Shown here: in pieces, positions 1-8,824 of the stretch
Layout: each line of letters starts with the position of its first letter
Numbering within the stretch: the first letter of the stretch is position 1
NCBI GenBank assembly: GCA_916048095.2
Contig: OU696584.1
Coordinates: 3,241,317-3,305,316, forward strand
From: Sacculina carcini
Taxonomy: Eukaryota > Arthropoda > Thecostraca > Sacculinidae
Reading direction: 5' to 3'
Length of the DNA stretch: 64,000 bases
Notes under the pieces: generated by a model
The model's database searches: none
Seen by the model: only the letters and a program-made list of their open reading frames with translations
Told to the model about the DNA's origin: nothing
Position numbers and translations under genes: made by a program

Positions 1-329
1 CGCGGTGTATCAGCAAGGCACCGCTGCCTACACACCACGTGGCTGCACTCTCTCCGCTCTCTCCAGAGCGCTCACGCGCTGCTGGCTTGCAGGAGCATCG
101 CGCCACTGGGCGTGGCTTCAAGCGTTTGCGGACGTTTCCGCCAGGCGCCGCCACGGGCACTGGCTGCGGCATCTGGCGTGTTTGTATGTGTGTGTGTATT
201 TGTGTGTATGAGGCATGTAATTCACCAGTCGTCAAATAAACTCTCGCGTGAGTACTGTGTTTTGCCAGTGTAGCGAGGCGACGCAATGCCTAACATCTTA
301 GCATTGCGCCGCCTAACGACTCCGCAACA
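1..329 (+). mobile_element. LTR of a retrotransposon, plus orientation, cut by the window start
   Basis: This segment matches the reverse complement of 382-733 over almost its whole length, so it is one LTR of an inverted pair. It ends in CCGCAACA just before a primer-binding site, which fixes its 3' end at 329. By comparison with the other copy about 8 bases (beginning TGT) lie before the window. It contains a polyadenylation signal AATAAA at 235-240 and a GT-rich stretch around 185-210. It lacks a short duplicated ATGAGATGCCTAACAT-type insertion that the other copy carries near its 3' end. The family is unnamed. Its start differs from that of the gypsy LTR at 1656, so it is probably a different element. 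Confidence 0.75.
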
Positions 330-330
330 T

Positions 331-347
331 TGGTGACCCCGACGTGA
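331..347 (+). promoter_or_regulatory. Primer-binding site (PBS) for tRNA-primed reverse transcription
   Basis: The 17 bases TGGTGACCCCGACGTGA start one base after the LTR end. Their reverse complement ends in CCA, as the 3' end of a mature tRNA must. Position and start with TGG are standard for LTR retrotransposons. I could not assign the donor tRNA with confidence. Only about 35 bases of internal region follow (GCGAAATAAACTTCC and an A run) before the inverted LTR begins. Confidence 0.7.
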
Positions 348-381
348 TTTGCGAAATAAACTTCCGGGAGAAAAAAAACAA

Positions 382-733
382 TGTTGCGGAGTCGTTAGGA
401 TGAGATGCCTAACATGATGAGATGCCTAACATCCCAGCATTGCGCCGCCTCGCTACACTGGCAAAACACAGTACTCCCGCGAGAGTTTATTTGACGACTG
501 GTGAATTACATGCCTCATACACACAAATACACACACACATACAAACACGCCAGATGCCGCAGCCAGTGCCCGTGGCGGAGCCTGGCGGAAACGTGCGCAA
601 ACGCTTGAAGCCACGCCCAGTGGCGCGATGCTCCTGCAAGCCAGCAGCGCGTGAGCGCTCTGGAGAGAGCGGAGAGAGTGCAGCCACGTGGTGTGTAGGC
701 AGCGGTGCCTTGCTGATACACCGCGCTACAACA
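382..733 (-). mobile_element. LTR, minus orientation, inverted partner of 1-329
   Basis: This is a complete 352-bp LTR on the minus strand. It begins TGTTGTAGCGCGG (reading down from 733) and ends CCGCAACA at 382, giving the canonical TG...CA ends. The polyadenylation signal lies at 486-491 (TTTATT on the plus strand). The bases after its 3' end on the minus strand are TTG and then a T run, so no second PBS follows. The flanks (AACAA before 382, CTATC after 733) do not match, so no target-site duplication is visible. It could be a solo LTR inserted next to a partial element, or one arm of a rearranged element. Confidence 0.75.
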
Positions 734-1237
734 CTATCGAAACAATGAAACTTTCTGTCATCTCTATAATTCCAGATTAATGCTTCCGCTAAAACAGCAG
801 ATGCATATAGTTCGCATTGCATGATATTACAACCCGTATCCTTATGCAGCTTGAAATTGAGCCAATTGAATTACACAGTAAAATTCAGTAGTTTACTTTT
901 GTAGAATTTGGATTTGGATCCAATTCTATTGGGCCAAATGTGGCCTGTGTTCACCGACACGCGACCCGGCAATTTCCCTTCTTGAAGCAGGGCAACCCAC
1001 GCCTCTGCTAGCCTGTTTAGGCCTGGGCTCAATCAGGACCGGTGTGCTCCGGTATCGTACTGCACCCGGAGGGAGCACTCTCACCTCCAGTGGGTGAGAG
1101 GCCTGAGCCAAGGGGAGAGAGGCAAGGAAGAAGGAAGATACGGGTCCGTGGAATGCAATACTGGTAATACCGGAGCTACCAGCGTAAACTACCACCTATT
1201 ACCCAACGAAAGGAGAGGGATAGCACAACACTTTGAC
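734..1237. other. Unassigned stretch with a GC-rich hairpin cluster
   Basis: I recognise no coding region here. 734-900 is AT-rich and featureless. 900-1200 is GC-rich and holds several inverted repeats: ACCGG/CCGGT at 1038-1042 and 1049-1053, CTCTCACC/GGTGAGAG at 1078-1085 and 1093-1100, and GGCTCA/TGAGCC at about 1026-1031 and 1104-1109. It may be an unrecognised SINE, LTR remnant or structured RNA. The boundary with the gypsy LTR at 1238 is uncertain. Confidence 0.4.
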
Positions 1238-1656
1238 TGTAACACGTATCACTGTATTCACTTCACAAAGTTCGACTGACTTGACGAAGCAAGGCATCGA
1301 AATTTACCCCATAATGTTGCTTAACTTGAAACGGTCTAATGCAGGGTATAATGTTCACATAGTAAATGCACAAGTTTACACACATATAAATATTACACGT
1401 AGCGCAGCGACCAGGATTTGAAGCGTACATATATAGCAATGTAAAATAGTACAACGTGTGGCAATCAATTGTATAATTAATATATAATCATGAAACACAT
1501 TTGCTGTATATCGTGCTATCAGACGTACTTATGCTACGCTATCGCACAGTCACAGTCCATAAGGTGGAAAATCGCGCATACAAACAGTGAATATGTACAC
1601 ATGGCGCCATCTAGCGGTATTAGTACGACGCAACTGTTATGGACTGGGTCGCTACA
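1238..1656 (-). mobile_element. Probable 3' LTR of the minus-strand Ty3/gypsy element
   Basis: On the minus strand a G-rich polypurine tract is followed by TGTAGCGACCCAGTCC starting at 1656, the expected PPT-LTR junction just after the end of pol. The outer edge is a guess: GTTACA ending at 1238 would give near-inverted ends (TGTAGC/GTTACA) and a 419-bp LTR. The 5' LTR is not in the window, so the length cannot be checked. The body is AT-rich with several TATA-like stretches. Confidence 0.5.
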
Positions 1657-1667
1657 CTACCCCCCCG
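1657..1667 (-). promoter_or_regulatory. Polypurine tract of the gypsy element
   Basis: The minus strand reads GGGGGGGTAG directly before the TGTAGC LTR start. A G-run next to the 3' LTR is the plus-strand primer site of Ty3/gypsy elements. The last pol codons (reading GGVV, then TAG) run through it, as is common in Mag-like elements. Confidence 0.6.
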
Positions 1668-2672
1668 TCAGAGTTGACTAGGAAGGAGACTCTATACCGT
1701 TTGGGAGTTCGCACAATTCGTCCTACACGAGTCTGCAAAATGGATGGTGGTTGTGTGGATTCAGTTGGTGGTGATAACTGTCGTTTATGTGTTTGCCTGT
1801 TTCGTTGTTGTGAAGGTTGTGTTTGTTGTTGATCCTGTGGTCGTTTACACGGACGGACGCAGATGATGGACGCAGTCGTCGTATGACTGTTCGCATGACA
1901 TCGGCGAATGAAGATTGTGAGTATGGCGTTGAATGTGCGCGCGACGGCTCTACCATCTCGCATGGGATTCTAAGCGGCTCACCATATACAAGCTCTGCTG
2001 ACGAAGTCTTCGTGTCTACTTTGACTGCAGATCTTAGGCCGAGAAGAACGGTTGGTAGTGCGTCAGTCCACTTGGTGTTTGGATGACAACGTAGCGCTGA
2101 TTTTAGGTGACGGTGGAATCGTTCAACTAGTCCATTGCTGGCTGGGTGGTAGCTAGTGGTTGTTTTGTGTGTGCAACCCAGGGTAGAGCATAAGTTTTTC
2201 CAAGCTATGCTAGTGAACTGAGTGCCCCTGTCAGTGATGATGGCTTCAGGTACTCCAAAGCGCGCTATCCAGCCGGACGCGAATGCTCGGCATACCGTAT
2301 CAGCGCGAATATCTGGAATAGGGATGGCCTCAGCCCACCTGGTGTATCGATCAATACACGTAAATAGGTATTGACTTCCGTCCGATGGCGGTAGTGGCCC
2401 CACAATGTCGGCATGTAGGTGCCGGAACCGATGGCGTGGCAATTCAAATTTACCAGGAGGTGAGCGAGTGTTCCGATGGATTTTGGCTCGTTGGCATCTC
2501 TCGCAGGCACGAGTCCACCGGCTGATATCTGTTTTCATGTTAGGCCACACGCACCGAGACGTCACCATGTCTTGTGTTGCTCGTACGCCGGGGTGAGACA
2601 TGCCATGCCACCTGTTGAAATATAATCGGCGTAATGTTGTTGGGATCAATGGCCGTGTTTTTCCTGTTGAGA

Positions 2673-2678
2673 TGTCAC
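2673..2678. repeat. Target-site duplication, left copy (TGTCAC)
   Basis: TGTCAC here and at 6541-6546 flank the LINE. Removing the LINE and one copy restores an uninterrupted gypsy reading frame across the RNase H-integrase junction. The first two or three bases are ambiguous with the (TTG)n tail. Confidence 0.75.
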
Positions 2679-2679
2679 T

Positions 2680-3081
2680 TTTCACATTATTAATGCCGTA
2701 CTCGTAGTGTCTCCGGAGGTGCGCCAACTGATTCGTGTCGCTGGCAACAGAGTGTTTGTCGGGTTGTGCAGCTGCCCGGTCTACGATCGATACTGGGTGA
2801 CTCGATGCTGGAAGTGCTCGGGTCTGGGCCACAAATCTGATCGCTGCCCATCAGCTACAGCAGTTTGCGGTCACTGCGCTGGTGCCCACCTGTCGTCAGC
2901 CTGCCCTGACAAGAGCAAGTCAAAGTGCTCAAACTGCTGCCGTCATGGTAAACCTTCGGACCACTCTTCGTTTTCATCCTCCTGTTCCTCGTTCATTGCT
3001 GTGCAAAATTCTCTCCGCCAACGCACTATTGTGTCTTCCTCACATTGTTCTGAATTGTCTCCTGTCACCGCTTCTTCCTGA
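2680..3081 (+). pseudogene. LINE ORF1 C-terminus with CCHC zinc knuckles
   Basis: The frame is open from the insertion boundary to TGA at 3079-3081, so only the C-terminal ~133 residues of a gag-like ORF1 protein remain. Two zinc knuckles are visible: CWKCSGLGHKSDRC (CX2CX4HX4C, from about 2806) and CGHCAGAHLSSAC (CX2CX3HX4C). A third, weaker Cys cluster (KCSNCC) follows, then a Ser-rich tail. ORF1 proteins of this kind bind the element RNA. The stop lies in the same frame as ORF2, with only ten open codons between it and the ORF2 ATG. Confidence 0.75.
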
Positions 3082-3111
3082 CAACCCAAGTCTGACTCTT
3101 CTCTTCCTAAA

Positions 3112-6045
3112 ATGCATGTTTCGGACTCTACAGCTATTGCTCAATCTTGTCATTCCTCACATCTGGTTTCCCTCGTATCCAACAATTCTGCTATTAACAA
3201 TCTTACCCAATCTGCTCATATATCTCACTTAGCCGTCACTAATTGTATTTCCTCCTTGGTTGGCCTGCTCAATATTCGGTCTGTACGTAATAAAGCTAAT
3301 TTTGTTTCTAATGTCATTCTCTATCACAACTTCTCACTCTTTTTTCTCACCGAGACCTGGCTTTTTGACAGCGACGTTTCATCGTTTTCCGCCCAACTTC
3401 CACTTTCATTTAACTTCCTGCATGTGTCTCGCGATCTCACATCTTCTCGAAAATCTTGCGGTGGTGGTGTTGGTGCTGTTTATCACTGTTCTTTATCTTT
3501 ATCACTTTTATCTACTCTACAATTTCCTTGTAGTTCCTTTGAATACGCTGCATTCTCGCTTTCTTTTCCTTCACACCCTAAATTAGGTATTCTATTGCTA
3601 TATCGACACGATCACACTGGCACATCCTCAGTATTTCTATCTGAATTTGATACACTCCTATCTTTCTTCTCAGATACATTCTCCCATAATTTCATTGTTC
3701 TAGGCGATTTTAATTTCTGGATTGACTCACCATCTCATGCGCATGTGTCTGATTTTCTAACTCTGCTCAATTCTTGGGATCTTTCCATTATGAACAGCGG
3801 TGCTACTCACCTATCCGGTCATACCCTCGACCTTGTGATCTGTACGCACTCCTCCAGACTGTCTCTCCTCGATACATTCACTTACCCCCCTGATTCTCTC
3901 ATATCTGATCATAGCCTCATCACATTTTGTGTTTATCTTCCTTCACCTTCTAAGCCTTCTCCCGCTTCACTGATGCTTCGTGATTACAAAAAATTTGATC
4001 CTTTATTATTTTGTCGTTTGGTTACCTCTCTTCTGAATCCCTCAAACTATTTGTTCCTCCCACCACTCCTCCTCCCCAAGTTTATATCCGACTCTCTCTC
4101 CCTCATCAATGGTCAGATCTTCCCTTTGCGCTTACATCACTTTCGCTCAAGATCTCCTCCTCCTCCCTGGTGGTCGTCCGATCTATCCCGCTTGCGTTCA
4201 GAATGCAGAGCCCGTGAGCGTTCTTGGCGGCGCTTTCGCTCTTGTTCATCATGGCTCTCTTTCTGTAGTGCCCGCAAATCCTTTTTCTCTGTGGTTGCTT
4301 TGTCAAAATCTAATTTTTATCGTTCACAATTACGCCAGCTCCAATCATCTCGCTCACGATGGATGACTCTGAAATCTATTTCTGGTCGCTCTTCTAAGTC
4401 ATCTTGCTCAATATCTGCTAGTGAATTCGCCTCATTTTTCTCTTGTAAAATTGCATCCTTGCAATCCAAATTACTCACTAGCACTTTTCCTCTCCAATTT
4501 CCTCCTTGCCTTAGCACTGTTTCCTCTTTTTCCTCGATTGCTCCGTCTACCACAGCACGCTTTCTTACCAAACTTCAGAGGTCTAAATGTCCCACTGACC
4601 CCATACAATTTTCTGCTCTCTCTGATGCTATTATACTCCTTACTCCACTTTTCACATATATGGTTAACTCTTCTTTCCTTCACGGTTCATTCTTAGCTTC
4701 CAAACATGCCACTATACTGCCGATTCTCAAAAAATCCAATCTTGATCCCTCTCTGCCATGCAACTATCGTCCAATTTCTATTCTATCTCTGTCCTCCAAG
4801 CTTCTAGAATCTGCCATCCTTGTTCAATTACGGCCTATCATCTTGCCTGTTCTCGATCCCTGCCAATCTGGTTTTGTATCTCAGCACTCTACCGAAACAC
4901 TTCTTCTCTGCCTCTCCAATGATCTATTCTCTAATTTTTCATTTGGAAATTCCGTGCTTCTGATTTCCTTAGATTTTTCTCCTGCCTTCGATCTAGTCGA
5001 CCACGAAATCTTATGCTGCGATCTTGCTCATCTAGGCCTCACATCCACTGCACTTTCTCTTCTTACCTCATATCTAAATGATCGTTCCTATGCTGTTCGC
5101 AGTAATGCGGCTTTATCGTGCGACTTTCCTCTCACCTCCGGGGTTCCACAAGGCTCACTTCTTGGTCCTTTACTTTTCAACTTATACGTATCATCCCTTT
5201 GTCCTATGCTCCGCAGCTATCCAGTTTCATTTCACGTATACGCTGACGACATCCAAATTTATTTTCCTCTTTCTCCTCATTCTTCAAATTTGGTCTCTAT
5301 GCTGCTCACCCAGATTTCTTCTTGGGCTGCTTCACGTAAACTTGTTCTCAACCCTGACAAAACAGAATATCTAGTCTTTCACCCTCCTCGAATTTCTCCT
5401 CACTCTATCAACCTTCCGCTAGCCAATCAAATGCGCAATTTGGGTGTCTTGTTCGATCCTAACCTTTCTTTCTCGACTCATTTTTCTCAGCTTACCCGCT
5501 CGTGCCGCTTTTTACTCCGACAATTTTACCCTATTCGTTCGTCGATTGATGTCTCATCCGCTAGTCTTCTGGTAAATTCCTATATCTTTTCCAAGATCGA
5601 CTATTGCAACTCGCTCTTCTTCCATCTTCCCTTGAAATCCATCCGCCAACTCCAAGCAGTGATCAACCTTGCTTGTCGGTTTGTACTGAGGCTTCCTCCG
5701 CGAACCCCTACTTCGGTGCACATCCGACAGCTCGGTTGGTTACCTGCTCTTTCTCGTATCCGCTATAAGGTATGTTGTCTGGTCTTCAAACTTATCCACT
5801 CTCCCTCTTCTCCCTCATATCTCCGTTCCCTATTGACTCTCAATAATCGCACTTCTTGTCGCATTCCTGTGCCATTAGTCTGTCCTCCTGCTCTTAATCA
5901 ATCCTCTTGGTCATCCAAATCTTTTTATTTCTATGCTCCTCGTATCTATAACTCGCTTCCATCTTACCTTCACCACAAGTCTTCATTCCGATCCTTTTCT
6001 GCTGATCTTCATAAATATCTGCTCACTCGTTCTCTTCATGACTAA
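3112..6045 (+). CDS. LINE ORF2: AP-like endonuclease and reverse transcriptase (977 aa)
   Basis: ORF2 nicks the target DNA and reverse-transcribes the element RNA at the nick. The endonuclease spans roughly residues 50-275: Asn in LLNIRS (54), Glu in TETW (81), GDFN (198-201), THLSGHTLDLV (232-242) and SDHSL (265-269). A linker with PPWWSSDLSRLR follows. The reverse transcriptase spans roughly 535-800: NYRPIS (551-556), LDFSPAFD (620-627), GVPQGS (677-682) and YADD (710-713). The C-terminal part has the CR1/L2 pattern SKIDYCNSLFF and LGWLPALSRIRYKV. No frameshift or stop is seen and all key residues are present, so the protein could be active. The ATG at 3112 is the first in frame after the ORF1 stop. 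The plus strand is strikingly pyrimidine-rich and Ser/Leu-rich, unlike the gypsy genes beside it. Confidence 0.88.
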   Translation: MHVSDSTAIAQSCHSSHLVSLVSNNSAINNLTQSAHISHLAVTNCISSLVGLLNIRSVRNKANFVSNVILYHNFSLFFLTETWLFDSDVSSFSAQLPLSFNFLHVSRDLTSSRKSCGGGVGAVYHCSLSLSLLSTLQFPCSSFEYAAFSLSFPSHPKLGILLLYRHDHTGTSSVFLSEFDTLLSFFSDTFSHNFIVLGDFNFWIDSPSHAHVSDFLTLLNSWDLSIMNSGATHLSGHTLDLVICTHSSRLSLLDTFTYPPDSLISDHSLITFCVYLPSPSKPSPASLMLRDYKKFDPLLFCRLVTSLLNPSNYLFLPPLLLPKFISDSLSLINGQIFPLRLHHFRSRSPPPPWWSSDLSRLRSECRARERSWRRFRSCSSWLSFCSARKSFFSVVALSKSNFYRSQLRQLQSSRSRWMTLKSISGRSSKSSCSISASEFASFFSCKIASLQSKLLTSTFPLQFPPCLSTVSSFSSIAPSTTARFLTKLQRSKCPTDPIQFSALSDAIILLTPLFTYMVNSSFLHGSFLASKHATILPILKKSNLDPSLPCNYRPISILSLSSKLLESAILVQLRPIILPVLDPCQSGFVSQHSTETLLLCLSNDLFSNFSFGNSVLLISLDFSPAFDLVDHEILCCDLAHLGLTSTALSLLTSYLNDRSYAVRSNAALSCDFPLTSGVPQGSLLGPLLFNLYVSSLCPMLRSYPVSFHVYADDIQIYFPLSPHSSNLVSMLLTQISSWAASRKLVLNPDKTEYLVFHPPRISPHSINLPLANQMRNLGVLFDPNLSFSTHFSQLTRSCRFLLRQFYPIRSSIDVSSASLLVNSYIFSKIDYCNSLFFHLPLKSIRQLQAVINLACRFVLRLPPRTPTSVHIRQLGWLPALSRIRYKVCCLVFKLIHSPSSPSYLRSLLTLNNRTSCRIPVPLVCPPALNQSSWSSKSFYFYAPRIYNSLPSYLHHKSSFRSFSADLHKYLLTRSLHD

Positions 6046-6540
6046 ATGTATGATTTGTCTTTGGTTATATGTGTGTTGTTCGTGCTGATCGCCCTGTGTT
6101 GTACCCTCGTTGTTCTTGCTTGATATTTGTCTTTTTACTCACTGTGAATTATATGTTTTCGTTGCTGCGTCCCTTTTTTGCATCTCTTGCATTCGTCGTT
6201 GTCTGGTCAGGCTTTGCCCTGCTACTGGTAACCGTGTAATTCCAGTACAACCAGATTCACGGTCGAGTCGTCGGCGACTAAACCGACTCCCCCACTGTTC
6301 TGCAGTGAGGAGGGTGGCTAGACACCCGACAGGAATAAAAACAAAACCTGTTTCAAGGGCGGATGAGCTATCTGATAGCCAACGGCCATCTAGCATGTTC
6401 CAGTTTGCAAACGTGTTTTCATTTTTCTATTTGTGCCTACTCCCTGCTCGCTGTGATGTTCCTGTCGGTTGTCTCTTTCGCGCCTGTGTATAAATATGTG
6501 CGCTATATTAAATATATGTTGTTGTTGTTGTTGTTGTTGT
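6046..6540 (+). other. LINE 3' UTR ending in a (TTG)n tail
   Basis: This is non-coding sequence between the ORF2 stop and the end of the element. It holds a GC-rich hairpin-like segment around 6205-6330 (including ACGGTCGAGTCGTCGGCGAC) and ends GCGCTATATTAAATAT followed by (GTT)n at about 6518-6542. The 3' UTR of such LINEs is the recognition site for their own reverse transcriptase. Confidence 0.65.
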
Positions 6541-6546
6541 TGTCAC
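6541..6546. repeat. Target-site duplication, right copy (TGTCAC)
   Basis: This is the second copy of the hexamer at 2673-2678, placed immediately after the TTG tail of the LINE. Confidence 0.75.
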
Positions 6547-7773
6547 ATAGTAGTGATGCACCACTTGGAAGTTTCGTATCACGGATTCTCAGTGAATGTG
6601 GCTTCTTCAAGAATTCCTGTAGAGTTGAATCGCCCGTTTGCTCTTTCGCAAGGAATTCAAAGTCATGGAGCGGCAGCTCAGGTGACTCAAGCACGTTGAC
6701 GGCGCGTGACAACGTATCAGCGACGACGTTGGTGGATCCCGCCACATGCCGGATGTCGGATGTAAATTGTGTCACAAAATCTAAATGCCTGGTCTCCCTT
6801 GGAGAATATCGGTCTGAGGCAGAGTTCAGAGCGGTGACCAGTGGGCGATGATCAGTGAACACAATTAACGGCCGACCTTCAACAGAATGTCTGAAACGTC
6901 GTATGGCGGCGTAAATAGCCAAAAGCTCGCGGCCAAATGTGCTGTATTTTCTTTCGGCAGGACGCGAAGACTTGGAGAAAAACGCCAGTGGTTGCCAGCT
7001 ATTGTTCACAAACTGCTGCAGCACCGCGCCAACAGCTTTTTCAGATGCATCAATCTGTAAGCTAATGGGTGCATTTTTTACAGGATGCGCCAGGATGACA
7101 GATGCAGCCAATTTTCCTTTGATGCCACTGAACGCGTTGTCGGCCTCGGTGGTCCAGTTGACTGGTCGGCGAGAGCGTTTACCAGTATGTTCAAGAAGAG
7201 CATGCAGTGGCTGAAGTTGCTCGGCAGCACCGCTAAGAAAGCGGTTATAAAAAGCTACCATTCCTAGGAAACGGCGTAGCTGTGACTGCGTTTCCGGCCG
7301 AGGGAACGCTGATATTGCTTGCGTCTTCTCCGGCAGTGGTGCTATTCCGCTGGCTGACAAGCGATGACCGAGAAATCGTACAGCTGATGCTGCAAAAATG
7401 CACTTCCGTGGGTTGATAATTACCCCGTATTCTTGCAAGCGTTTCAGCACAGCGCGCACATGGTCCTCGTGTTCAGCGAGTGTTGTGCTGGCGATGAGTA
7501 TATCGTCGATATAAGCGTAAACATTTTTGAGTCCGCGCAGCACCTCGTCAATAAATCGTTGCATGGTTTGTGCGGCATTTCTCAAGCCGAACGGCATTCG
7601 AGTAGCTTCGTACAAGCCAAACGGTGTCGTAATTGCCGTTTTATGTATGTCGCACGGCTCCACCGGTATTTGGTTGTACGCCCGAACCAGATCAAGCGTT
7701 GTAAACACTGTACAACCTGCCAATTCACTTGCAAAATCGTGTAGATGCGGGATATTGTAGCGGTCTGGTTTCG
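6541..7773 (-). pseudogene. Ty3/gypsy reverse transcriptase-RNase H, 5' part of the split pol
   Basis: Read from 7773 down, the frame starts inside the reverse transcriptase at [14 protein letters not shown]. It continues with [28 protein letters not shown], the catalytic YIDD (in [11 protein letters not shown]), [10 protein letters not shown] and [11 protein letters not shown]. RNase H follows with its acidic residues in [28 protein letters not shown] and NVVADTLSR. The frame is open until the LINE tail at 6540, where AAC codons of the tail add an artificial poly-Asn. Upstream of PKPDRY an in-frame stop appears and the satellite begins, so gag, protease and the RT fingers are missing. The integrase continues at 2678. 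Confidence 0.88.
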
Positions 7774-8824
7774 GTCATCGGTTTCGAAATCGGTCATTTT
7801 CGATACTTGTCCACAAGTTCAACTGACATCGCAAAAACGTCGAAATTGACCAAAATCGGCCATTTTCGATACTTGTGCACACAAGTTCAACTGACATCGC
7901 AAAAACGTCAAAATTGACCGAAATCGGTCATTTTCGATACTTGTGCACACAAGTTCAACTGTCATCGCAAAAACGTCAAAATTGACCGACATCGGTCATT
8001 TTCGATACTTGTCCACAAGTTCAACTGACATCGCAAAAACGTCGAAATTGACCAAAATCGGCCATTTTCGATACTTGTGCACACAAGTTAAACTGACATC
8101 GCAAAAACGTCCAAATTGACCGAAATCGGTCATTTTCGATACTTGTGCACACAAGTTCAACTCTCATCGCAAAAACGTCAAAATTGACCGACATCGGTCA
8201 TTTTCGATACTTGTGCACACAAGTTCAACTGACATCGCAAATACGTCAAAATTGACCGAAATCGGTCATTTTCGATACTTGTGCACACAAGCTCCACTGA
8301 CATCGCAAATACGTCAAAATTGACCGAAATCGGTCATTTTCGATACTTGTGCACACAAGTTCAACTGACATCGCAAAAACTTCAAAATTGACCGATATCG
8401 TTCATTTTCGATATTTGTGTACACGTATGTCACTGACATCCCAAAAACGTCAAAATTGACCGAAATCGGTCATTTTCGATACTTGTGCACTCAAGTTCTA
8501 CTGACATCCCGAGAACTTCAAAATTGACCGAAATCGGTCATTTTCGATACTTGTGCACACAAGTTCAACTGACATCTCAAAAAACGTCAAAATTGACCAA
8601 AATCGGCCATTTTCGATACTTGTGCACACGTATGTCACTGACATCCCAAAAACGTCAAAATTGACCGAAATCAGTCATTTTCGATACTTGTGCACACAAG
8701 TTAAACTGACATCGCAAAAACGTCAAATTTGACCGAAATCAGTCATTTTCGATGCTTGTGCACTCAAGTTCTACTGACATCCCGAGAACTTCAAAATTGA
8801 CCGAAATCGGTCATTTTCGATACT
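7774..8824. repeat. 66-68 bp satellite, left block
   Basis: About 15 tandem monomers begin immediately after the truncated gypsy RT. The typical monomer is 68 bp; a form reading GTCCACAAG in place of GTGCACACAAG is 66 bp. Two dyads are present in the standard monomer: GACCGAAATCGGTC and ACTTGTGCACACAAGT. Between them lies the conserved ATTTTCGAT, and after them TGACATCGCAAAAACGTC. No coding frame of biological meaning is seen; short ORFs are periodic artefacts. The array is interrupted by a LINE fragment at 8825. Confidence 0.93.

Larger units (their letters stand above)
1652..2678 (-). pseudogene. Ty3/gypsy integrase, 3' half of a pol gene split by a LINE
   Basis: The minus-strand frame carries an integrase. 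The HHCC zinc-binding module is seen as HGMSH followed by CERC. The DDE catalytic core has its Asp in HADIVG, its Asp in ITDRGTQF and its Glu in NGLVERFH. The insert DRYTRWAEAIP is typical of the family. The open frame runs to 1723, but after the residues RRLRP the expected ~70-residue GPY/F-like segment is absent and the frame changes. The typical gypsy pol terminus (TRVGRIVRTPKRYR, ending GGVV) is found in another frame, closing with TAG at 1652-1654. Integrase is therefore broken by an internal deletion or frameshift near 1850-1900. At its N-terminal side the coding sequence stops at the LINE insertion (2678) and resumes at 6541. Confidence 0.85.
2679..6540 (+). mobile_element. CR1/L2-like LINE inserted antisense into gypsy pol
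   Basis: This 3.86-kb non-LTR retrotransposon is truncated at its 5' end inside ORF1. It contains the ORF1 zinc-knuckle end, a full-length ORF2 (endonuclease plus reverse transcriptase), a ~470-bp 3' UTR, and a 3' end GCGCTATATTAAATAT followed by (TTG)n. A GCGC-TATA-type end with a short microsatellite tail instead of poly(A) is characteristic of the CR1/L2 group. It is flanked by a 6-bp target-site duplication. The intact ORF2 and clean duplication suggest a fairly recent insertion, younger than the gypsy copy. Confidence 0.85.

Noticed and set aside
1-733. Foldback (inverted-repeat) DNA transposon
   Set aside because: The arms have LTR features (TG...CA ends, AATAAA, adjacent PBS complementary to a CCA-ending tRNA), which a foldback element would not have.
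5-822. Overlapping small ORFs in the inverted LTRs
   Set aside because: The same peptides appear on both arms because the arms are copies. They include the CA/GT repeat and have no domain.
4106-4683. Small ORFs on the minus strand inside LINE ORF2
   Set aside because: They are shadow frames of the pyrimidine-rich coding strand and have no recognisable motif.
3112-6045. Host reverse transcriptase-like or pyrimidine-rich structural gene
   Set aside because: The domain order endonuclease then RT, the 3' tail and the target-site duplication identify it as a LINE.
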